Positions 55,545-64,000 of a DNA stretch of 64,000 bases are shown here, in pieces. Below the pieces are notes generated by a model. The model was not told the origin of the DNA. It was given only the letters and a program-made list of their open reading frames with translations, and did not search any database. A program made the position numbers and the translations under genes. Location of the stretch: contig CM061918.1 of NCBI GenBank assembly GCA_031002005.1, forward strand, positions 38,444,947 through 38,508,946, read 5' to 3'. This DNA comes from Vandiemenella viatica. Taxonomy: Eukaryota > Arthropoda > Insecta > Orthoptera > Morabidae. The first letter of the stretch is position 1. Each line of letters starts with the position of its first letter.

Positions 55545-55857
55545 AAAAGACATCTTTTAGGATCAAATCAAATGTACATAACTTCACTGTAGGTGCAGAA
55601 AGTTGCAAGTAACGGCAATCGTCATATGTTCTCGCCGTGGCCAGAATAAGCAATGTTGCAAGTAAAGATACACGCAAGAGATTACCTCCTTTTGAGATTA
55701 ATGCGCGAACTTAGTATAGCAAAAACGTGAAACTAGTTTTTTTAATCCGCATAATCTACTTCATTCATTATGTTCATTTTTACCAACTAGGATCACTTTA
55801 ATCCTTTGTTTGGCTTGAGTTTCCTGTGCATGTGTACACATCAGTGTTACAACCATG

Positions 55858-56030
55858 GGTGTTAGCTCTAGAAGGGACCTACAGTTTAACGTGGAATCCG
55901 AACACGGAAGCGTTCTGGCGTACTTCACATTACACTGCAAGCTATGCCGGAGGTGAAGGTCGGATTAAGAACCTCTGAAAATTCTCCTCGAGAGAGGGAT
56001 TCGAACCGAGGACCTTGCGATCTGCAGTCA
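55858..56030 (-). repeat. SINE-B copy 3
   Basis: Shares TTTAACGTGGAATCCG, CTGGCGTACTTCACATT and GATTCGAACC with the two other copies. The far 3' part is missing. Confidence 0.7.
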
Positions 56031-56851
56031 GACGATAAGAAACATGGAAGTTTATTAAAAACTCAGGAGAAAGTTTACATGGAACGTAGGTAATTGCGAA
56101 ATATATCAATCAAATAAATAATGATTATTCATTTTTGAAATTATACTTTTCTTATAAATTTTTTAATAAACAATAAAATTTCCATCATTTAGAGTCAAGT
56201 ACAGTTATTTAAAAACATTCGAGAATATAATCAAAAACGTTTATACGTATCACGAAAAATATCAGTAAAAAAGATTGTTATTTCTTTTTCCTTAGAAGCT
56301 TTTCCAGAACAAATTTTAACTACCACCATACGTGATAACTGATTTCTCACGGGTGTTTTAATTAGTAAGTAAATGATTAAGAGAGCTGGGGTGCGAGACA
56401 TTGGAAGACAGAAGGCGTGTCGAGAGAGTGCTTGTAGTATAACAGGCCACCTAAAGTAAATAATTACTCTGTGAAATTGGTAGCCAGGGTAACGTTTATA
56501 AAAAAAGAGAGGATAGAATAAGATCGGACAAGCTTGGTAAAATCCGTTGGTGTGTTCGCTTTGAACTTAAAGTTGCTGCTAAAACGAACCTGTAAACATT
56601 CGGATAATTAAGGATATTATGACATGATAATAAAAAAGGAATTAAGTTATATAAGTTTATTATTTATTTGAAGTATGAAGAAAGAGCCGAATAAACAGTA
56701 AGCTGAAAGTTTACTCAATCACGAATTAAAACCGATCGTGTATCCTAACTACGATACCAAAGGAAGAAGATAAAAATAAAACATTAAAAGGGAGTATCAT
56801 CATAGAAAATCCGACGATAAGTATAAATAAAATAATAAATAAAATGCGAGA

Positions 56852-56869
56852 TGGCAACCGTGACAGGAC
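56852..56869 (+). other. Primer-binding site, tRNA-Arg type
   Basis: TGGCAACCGTGACAGGAC immediately follows LTR1. The 3' end of arthropod tRNA-Arg (CCTGTCACGGTCGCCA) pairs with it except at one base. Repeated at 57376. Confidence 0.75.
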
Positions 56870-56910
56870 AGATAAATGGTGTTATTATTGGGGAAAAAAA
56901 TTATTGTAAA

Positions 56911-56954
56911 AGTTTACCATAATATTTTTTTTCAATAAATATATATGGTAAACT
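56911..56954 (+). other. Hairpin in the TRIM spacer
   Basis: AGTTTACCATA and TATGGTAAACT form a perfect 11-bp inverted repeat around an AT-rich loop, just before the polypurine tract, and it is repeated exactly in the second spacer. It could be a packaging or dimerisation signal; this is inference. Confidence 0.7.
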
Positions 56955-57904
56955 TGAGGGGGGCTGTAGTATAACAGGCCACCTAAAGTAAATAATTATT
57001 CTGTGAAATTGGTAGCCAGGGTAACGTTTATATAAAAATGAGAGAGAAGACAGATATAAGATCGGACAAGCTTGGTAAAAACCGTTGGTGTGTTCGCTTT
57101 GAACATAAAGTTGCTGCTAAAACGAACCTTTAAATATTCGGATACTTAAGGATATTATGACATGATAAAAAATGAATTAAGTTATATAAGTTTATTATTT
57201 TTTGAAGTATGAAGAAAGAGTCGAATAAACAGTAAGCTGAATATTTACTCAATCACGAATTAAAACCGATCGTGTATCCTAACTACGATACCAAAGGAAG
57301 AAGATAAAAATAAAACATTAAAAGGGAGTATCATCATAGAAAATCCGACGATAAGTATAAATAAAAAATACGAGATGGCAACCGTGACAGGACAGATAAA
57401 TGGTGTTATTATTGGGGAAAAAAATTATTGTAAAAGTTTACCATAATATTTTTTTTCAATAAATATATATGGTAAACTTGAGGGGGGCTGTAGTATAACA
57501 GGCCACCTAAAGTAAATAATTATTCTGTGAAATTGGTAGCCAGGGTAACGTTTATAAAAAATGAGAAGACAGATATAAGATCGGACAAGCTTGGTAAAAA
57601 CCGTTGGTGTGTTCGCTTTGAACATAAAGTTGCTGCTAAAACGAACCTTTAAATATTCGGATACTTAAGGATATTATGACATGATAAAAAATGAATTAAG
57701 TTATATAAGTTTATTATTTTTTGAAGTATGAAGAAAGAGTCGAATAAACAGTAAGCTGAATATTTACTCAATCACGAATTAAAACCGATCGTGTATCCTA
57801 ACTACGATACCAAAGGAAGAAGATAAAAATAAAACATTAAAAGGGAGTATCATCATAGAAAATACGATGATAAGCATAAATAAAATGGGAGATGCTGGTA
57901 GTTG

Positions 57905-58880
57905 TAGCGTCTGCTTTTAGGGAAAGTAAATTATGGATCATACTGTTTCATCAGTAACAAAATTATCTAGTTTGAATATAAAAATAATAATTAATTTTTA
58001 GGTAACCGCATGAAATATTATTGGAATTAATAGGAGAACTGAAAAGTTGGTGTTCAATTTATTACAATTTGATCATCGTGAAATTATGTAAACATGAAAT
58101 TTGTTTTATTCCGATATAAACAATTACATATCATTGAATGTCAAACAGTTAGAGCAATATCTCAGGGTCAATTACTGGGTGGAATCGATTGCAGAAGTTT
58201 TCGTCGTGAGCGGACATTTACCGATGCACTCCAGGCGAGGTCAGAGGACCCTCGCATGAAGGTGCCACGGGGGTCTGCTGTTGTCCAGGCCTGTTGAGCT
58301 GCGAGCCCTCTTCCACCGCACAGAGCAGAGCAGGTTACGTGTTGCCTGATCAGACGAGGATCCCAACCAGAGTGTCTCCTCCACCGTTCATCTCAGCTCC
58401 CAGCAAGACTCTGTGCGCCTCGCATTGCGATGTGTCGTGCTGCCCTTGGCGAATTACAGCACTCCGCGCAAAGCACCAGCATCTCACTTGCTCCCAGAAA
58501 GAAAAAAAACCACCAACACGTTAATAAATTTGTGGCAGCTTCTCTTTTGGCTGAATCGACTCCCACCACTCTCAGAATGTGCCTCTTTAGTAGGAAACGG
58601 CGCTAAGGTACATTTTCGCTCGCCAGCACCAGTTTTCGGCGGGTCTTTTCCAAACCGAGCCCCGAAGAGAAAGCGAGCCTTCGTTATTTTATGGTGGCTA
58701 TAAATTCACTGAAATGTCCAAAGTCAGGTAGAATGTTTTTATTCACTCACCAGCCATGGAATTCTGGACGCTTTGTTCCGTCACGTATCTATTCGTTTGG
58801 CATGCCAAATCACTAAAATTACCCATACCGTGGGAACACTTGATCTCTAGTACCACTGTACTTAATAATTAATTACAGAG
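57905..58880 (+). repeat. Dispersed 1-kb repeat D, copy 2
   Basis: Same-orientation partner of 4216-5195. It begins shortly after the TRIM target duplication, so the TRIM may have landed in or next to a D copy. Small insertions and deletions separate them, including the long A run that exists only in copy 1. Confidence 0.6.
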
Positions 58881-59194
58881 TCTATAAGGCAAGGTTGCCC
58901 ATCTCTATCCAACAGCAGCACTGTAGAATGTGCTAGCTTAAAAGGTCTCATTTATGCTTTTACTTTTTGATTATAATTAAAAACACCTCTGCAAAGGTCT
59001 CATTGACGGTTTTTACTTTTTCATTGTAATTAAACTGTGTTACATATATCTTTGTTACATTTGAATATCTATTGTAACTATAGGCAACAATTATGTGGCC
59101 CGCAGGCAAACTCATAATTGAAACTGTGGCCCTTATCCAAAATTGGTATAAGGAGTTTATTGGCAACTAGTGTAAGACCGTGGCCATTTTTGGA

Positions 59195-60125
59195 GTACCG
59201 TCACGGATCTAGAATAGTTACAATTTTTAAGGTCAAAGATTGTAACAGGTTGACTTGATCTGACTAAATATGAATATGACCTGTGTTTCGCGCTTAGGAT
59301 GAATAAAATCTCTTGATCTTGAAGAACTCAGAAGTATTAATAGAATTAGGTATTAAACACTGACAGGGACGATCGCGCTATCGTATAATTGTTTCAAAGG
59401 TCGTGACTAGAACTTCCTTAAATACAAACTTGATTTTTATTTGACACTTTGAAACATTTGAAATTCCTGTTTGCTTCGAAAGCGTCAAGTTGTTTCCTAT
59501 TGAGCCTGGGCAAACATTCATAATGTAATCATTGGTCAAAGAACTTAGTACACATTCCATATTATTAAACAATTGAGCAACTCCGAAGAAATGAATTGCC
59601 AAAATACTCGATTCTGTAACATATTTGATCTGATTTCCACTTTCAATACCCTATTAACTCACGTACAGAAAACGTGAACAAAGACCATTGACGAAAAATT
59701 AACGTAAAAACCAAATAAACCGTAGTGTATAAACTTTGGTCAAGCAGCAACATTAGCGAAAGTTTCAATTAAATTGAAATTTAGCCTAGGCCGAATGACA
59801 ATTGGTATTCGTGGTTACAGCAGAGACCATGAGAAATTTAATTTTTTTAATTTTTTTTTTATGTTGCTTTTATTAGCAACCTGGTACTTAAAAGCAGATC
59901 CACGTTTTTTCAGCCGTAAAATTTATCGTTATTTTTTTTATCTATTAAATTCAACGAAATGAATGTATTATGGCAATTCATTTGGTGGCAGTTACTTAGC
60001 TATTAAATTGTGGACATAACCTCGAATTTCTTGTAATGATGTCTCTGGTCGCTGTTAATTTGCTAGCGAAGTCTGACACGTGACACCGCTCTCCAGCCAA
60101 TAGCTATCGAACTGAGTGAGTGATC
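59195..60125 (-). repeat. Inverted dispersed repeat J, copy 2
   Basis: Reverse-complement partner of 50860-51845. Lacks the CAA array but has an additional block near 59360-59400 (GACGATCGCGCTATCGTATA). No coding frame. Confidence 0.75.
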
Positions 60126-60649
60126 TTACGAAATTATGTATTAGATAAGGGCTGGATGGATATAGATAGGAGAATTACCAGTAACATTTGGAGGAAAGGA
60201 GGTCATGAATTGTAATAAAATATCGACCAAAATGCTGAAAAAATGCACAAATACATATGTATTGAAATTGCCACCACGGTATAAGCTGCTTAGCGGTGGG
60301 TAATTGCAATAACAGCGACTGAAATTCATGTGGCAAGTAGTATTCTTCCACCATGTAGGACTCGATAGTTAACCGCTCGTTCATGAGACGCGGTGGCTGT
60401 CAATTCCATTACATGCGTCACCGTAACGCAATTCTCCCGGTCTCCGGCTCGGAATGTGATTAATGTCAGTTATCGGCACGGGGGAAAGACCCACCGAACC
60501 GAATATAACCAAGTCGAATTAAACACCAGGCGGCCATGAAAATATAAACGATGATGTCAGGTGCTAAGTGTCTCTAGTGGAATAACTGCGAAAAAAAAAG
60601 TTCCAACTGGTCTCTCTTCATTAGTCTAATGCAATGTTCTACATCATCC

Positions 60650-60812
60650 AAATTTAGATTTTCAATTTTTTCTGAAAATCGCTCCAAGTGAACGCCGGGA
60701 TGGTTCCTTCAAAATGCCAATGGCCTAATTCCTTTCTATCCTTGTCCCCATCCCAAACCTGCCTCTAATGGCCTAGACGTCAACGAGGCGTAAACACATA
60801 AGAAACAAAAAA
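60650..60812 (+). repeat. SINE-A copy, 5' truncated
   Basis: It starts within the body (AATCGCTCCAAGTGAACGCC), then GATGGTTCCTTC, CCAATGGCCTAATTCC and the end GACGTCAACGAGGCGTAAAC with an A-rich tail. The tRNA head is absent. Confidence 0.75.
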
Positions 60813-61087
60813 TAATTATACTCACTTAATATCTTAATTTAGCTATTACAAACTTCATAAAAATTAAAATTATGTACGCAAACACTTACATACTTTAAAA
60901 AAAAAAAAATCTTCACTTAAGAAACCCGGATCATAAATCTATTTGACGTCGTACAAGGATGAGAAACTTAACAGACAAAAGCATGTCACATTCATACTGA
61001 AGAAGTTAGTCTTTCTAATAGAAACATTTTCTGTACTAGTAATCAAGTTAACTGTTGTTTATTTACATGTCTTTTTCTTTATTTAAA

Positions 61088-61326
61088 AACCGAGAGTGGT
61101 GGGTGAACGGTTAACGTTCTGGCCTCACATTCGGGAGGACGCGGGTTCGAATCCCCGTCCGGGCATCCAGATTTGGGTTTTCCATGGTTTCCCCAAATCA
61201 CTCCAGGTGAATGGCGGGATGCTTCCTTCAAAAAGACCATGGCCGAATTGCTTCCCGTTCCTTGCCCCAATCCCATCCCGCCTCTAATGACCTCGCTGTC
61301 GACGAGGCGTAAAGCTCAAGCAAAAA
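61088..61326 (+). repeat. SINE-A copy, full length
   Basis: It starts CCGAGAGTGGTGGGTGAACG and includes A and B boxes (GGTGAACGGTT; GGTTCGAATCC), CCGGGCATCCAGATTTGG, TCCATGGTTTCCCC, ACCATGGCCGAATTGC and the end CTGTCGACGAGGCGTAAAGC. It is among the least altered copies. Target duplication not clear. Confidence 0.88.
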
Positions 61327-61329
61327 ATT

Positions 61330-62500
61330 AGTACTCTCTTCCTATAGGAATGAAATCTTCATAACACAAGAATTAGTTATTAAGATCTTATGTAACATAA
61401 AACCAAAGAAATCAATAGCGAAAACATCCATGAAGTCTCGGTGTGCTTTTTTTGTCTTGCCAATATACATATAGACCATTTCATCTACTTATTCGCAGAA
61501 AATTTTCATATATTTAAATCATATTGCCAGACACACACCTTGAATTCGAGAAACAAAAATAGCTTTCTCCTAATTCAAAACATAATTACCGTAGTATTAG
61601 TTTAAACCGGCGTTAATTCTTCGCAGTAATATCTGTTTTATAAACTTACTAACGGGTGAAAAACCAGTAAACAGATAATAAACGTGTATTTAAGAAAAAT
61701 GGAAAATTAATAGCTATTTCGGTCAACTATTTGTTCCTAAAACATAATTATAAATAACCTCGACTCTACAAATTATAGTTCCCATCTCGAAACCGATCAT
61801 TGTAGTAAATTATAGTTTTCAACGGTGATTATCATGTGCTACGCTTATTTCCGTTTATAGACCTGCTATGACACGTTCTAGACCACAGAAGTCTCTGCTC
61901 AACAGGGACATACTAAAAAATAATAATAATAATAATTGCGTAAGTGGTATTGGGAACTACAGCCGCAATTGTTAACGTGAATACTAGTTTCTTCGGCTAA
62001 ATAGTCACTGAAGTAACAAATATTGTTTGTAATTCATTATTTTATTAAAACTGTTACTATGTTCTTAACGACAGAAGATATTTTTTCCTCTATTCTGAGA
62101 TGATCTGATTGTATTTCCACCTAAATTTCTTTCTGAGATTTATCTGCCTCAAGCGCATTCTCGTTACTAAACTTGTGTGATAACATCTGTGGTGATACGT
62201 TTTCTCGCAAGTAGTGCGCAACTAATCTCATAATTTTCACTTCGCAGAATGATTATTTACTAACTTTTCATTGAATCTTTAAATCGCCTGTTTTGCTCCT
62301 TTCACCCGAATAATCTTCACTTTATTTTTTCATTATTCTGATCTGTATCTGCAGCTTCGTCCTATCATTCCTTGGTACAGTGCTTTCAATAGAACCATCT
62401 CTCCTGCAACTGCAAAGTTCCACTATATGTGCCTACTTATTTCTACTACCACAAAATAACTGTTTAAACTAAATTTTCTATGCCCTGTTCACTCCGAACT
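61330..62500. other. No recognisable feature
   Basis: AT-rich; an AATAAT microsatellite stretch lies at 61918-61936. No domain or repeat identified. Confidence 0.4.
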
Positions 62501-62504
62501 GGCG

Positions 62505-62898
62505 GCTTAAGGTCATATTCCGCAGGCCCCGCTCCTTACTTCACCGCTCCCTCCCTTCGTACCTCTGCGAGCTGACCAATGTGGCCATGTAAAGGCGGCT
62601 TTCCACGGCCCGTGTATTTGCCAGCCATCCCAGTCTACCTATGAACAGCGGGAGGTGGTAAGGAAGCTGCCTCTGCTGGCAGGGATGGCGCTCCTCTATC
62701 CGTCACCCAGACGGTAAACATCAAACGCCCGGGTAGCTGAAACGACACTAGGCGACGTGGTGGGAAGGTGGCGAGGGCTAGCCTGAGGCGCGTGCTGATG
62801 CGTACAATTCGGCCTACAAAACCACGGGCCGTGAGAAACCACCATAAGCAAGAGGTAGAGGTGAGGCAGCGGAAGAGCAGAGTGACCTTGAACCGCCT
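62505..62898. mobile_element. TIR element (GGCGGCTTAAGGTCA) with nested MITE
   Basis: GGCGGCTTAAGGTCA at the left and TGACCTTGAACCGCC at the right, the same ends as 16813-16990. It is longer because another MITE occupies 62595-62843. Non-coding. Confidence 0.62.
62595..62843. mobile_element. Nested MITE (CCACGGCCCGTG ends)
   Basis: GGCGGCTTTCCACGGCCCGT at the left and ACGGGCCGTGAGAAACCACC at the right are inverted repeats. The interior AACGACACTAGGCGACGTGG and GGCGAGGGCTAGCCTGAGGC correspond to the MITE at 1435-1783, so they are one extended family. Confidence 0.65.
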
Positions 62899-62899
62899 G

Positions 62900-63660
62900 T
62901 GTTAACTAAACGACATATGGTAGTCGCGGCTCCTCCAAACCTATTTGTTCATAATCCATTAAGCGAAGGTTGAAGCAAAAGTATTGTTTGCGAAAATGAA
63001 CGAAGTTTAATACCTCGGCGTAAAACATGAATGCTAAGCAAATTGATGAATGAGATTATTCGGGTGCCACTGCATTCTACCACCATTTAATATTTTTACA
63101 TATGAAATAGTGATTCTTAAGGAAAGATGTTTGACTTTAATATAATATAAATTGAAAAACCCAGGAATTTACAAACAAATAGGCCTATTAACATTTTTCT
63201 TTTAAAGAAATCAAAATTAATGAACTTTATTTCTTAATAAGATCAAATGACACTAACGTTGCAGAAGGTACATGGTTCAAATTACTCATTATATACAAAA
63301 AGGTAATAGCTATTCACATTGGTATAACTAAATGAAGGGTATGAAAAATCACACAGGTGTTTACGGGACATTTGAAAACTGAATTTTGGTTGAAACTAGG
63401 TTCCTTTACCATTCATAGACGGGACACGACGGCATTGGCGTGATACAATGTCCAATTGCCATTGCGTTACCTAGGTTCTGCAGTGATGCTGCGACAGGAG
63501 GAGTCTTAAACTACAGCGTCGCCCCCGCACCCTGTGTGAAGTCGTGCTGGACAGGCGCTGGCATCAGGCGCTGGCAGGCAAGAAGTCCCGGCCAACAGCT
63601 CCAAGTCGAAAGCAAAGATCGAATGCCTCTCTGGCTTAGGTCAGTCCGCTGCAAACCTCG
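62900..63660. other. No recognisable feature
   Basis: A GC-richer end (63510-63620) with a short frame lacking any known motif. No repeat identified. Confidence 0.4.
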
Positions 63661-63664
63661 CATT

Positions 63665-64000
63665 GGGGGCGTCCATTAATTACGTGAGATGTTTTTCCGG
63701 AATTGCGGACCCACCCCCCTTTTTCAGGTGAGATTTGGTCGGACCTACCCCCTTGAGATGATGTGAGATTTTGCCGGGAACCTCCCCCACTTTCCCAGCT
63801 AATCGACCTCTTAGTTTCTTGAGACCTTTCTTTTTTTAGGTCTGCAACTTCCACAGGCGATTACACCCCCCTTCCTCTCACCCCTAATGAGTGGTATCCG
63901 CATCGTTACCTGACCTTATACTCCCCTAAAATTGAAATCAACGTCATTTCCAGACCCCTTTTTTTTTAAAATGAAATCTTCACGGGTGTACCGCCGGATA
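63665..64000. mobile_element. Harbinger-like MITE copy H5, cut by window end
   Basis: It begins GGGGGCGTCCATTAATTACG and shows the GAGATTTGGTCGGACC and C-run blocks of copy H3 on this strand. The right end lies beyond the window. Confidence 0.75.

Larger units (their letters stand above)
56433..57892 (+). mobile_element. TRIM: three-LTR miniature retrotransposon array
   Basis: Three LTRs (56433-56851, 56965-57375, 57489-57892) begin TGTAGTATAACAGGCCACC. The two spacers are each 113 bp. Each spacer starts TGGCAACCGTGACAGGA, complementary to the 3' end of tRNA-Arg with one mismatch, and ends GAGGGGGGC, a polypurine tract. TGCT flanks the whole (56429-56432 and 57893-57896). There is no coding capacity. 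The spacing LTR-spacer-LTR-spacer-LTR means two elements share a middle LTR, as in TRIM arrays made by unequal recombination. LTR ends are TG...GA rather than TG...CA, which is unusual. Confidence 0.85.

Noticed and set aside
56433..57892. Ordinary satellite DNA with a period of about 525 bp
   Set aside because: Primer-binding site, polypurine tract and flanking TGCT duplication fit an LTR array better than a satellite.
1..64000. CRISPR arrays, bacterial operons, ribosome binding sites
   Set aside because: The sequence is eukaryotic; no regularly spaced direct repeats with unique spacers are present.

Overview
The window is gene-poor, AT-rich eukaryotic DNA made almost entirely of transposable elements and their relics. 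LINE, Tc1-like, Ginger-like, Harbinger-like and hAT-like pieces, together with two tRNA-derived SINE families, point to an arthropod, probably an insect with a large genome. That placement is inference. I see no intact host gene. The nearest candidates are a THAP-type first exon with a stop codon (40.8 kb) and a decayed multicopy arthropod protein (37-38 kb). There is one 1000-base N gap at 21225-22224.

Layout. 0-9.5 kb: SINE-B copies, a Harbinger-like MITE carrying a second MITE, a hammerhead-like Penelope tail, a 1-kb dispersed repeat, and an exact 246-bp direct duplication next to a CR1-like LINE end. 9.56-13.64 kb: one hAT-like element with a GCGGATGTTT subterminal array, broken up by an IS630/Tc1-type element, a SINE and a CR1-like LINE. 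14-24 kb: LINE ends, MITEs, SINEs and the gap. 24.13-32.05 kb: a three-layer nest, with an LTR retrotransposon inside a Mutator-like MITE inside a hAT-like element; matching target-site duplications are visible at all three levels. 32.6-35.3 kb: a GC-rich segment struck by four different MITEs. 36.5-39 kb: a SINE, the decayed multicopy gene and a small Ginger-like element. 40-48.8 kb: a foldback MITE, the THAP-like exon and two Tc1-like relics. 49-56 kb: Jockey-like and RTE-like LINE relics, many SINEs and a hAT MITE. 56.43-57.89 kb: a miniature LTR retrotransposon as a three-LTR array. 58-64 kb: dispersed repeats, SINEs and nested MITEs.

The elements are mostly non-autonomous and depend on enzymes encoded elsewhere. 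The LTR element at 24.8 kb keeps only a Gag-like reading frame, the TRIM has none, and the Ginger-like and IS630-like elements keep only N-terminal protein pieces. The CR1-like LINE at 11.9-13.5 kb is nearly readable, with two nonsense codons in one continuous frame. All family assignments come from reading motifs, terminal repeats and target duplications by eye; no database search was run.
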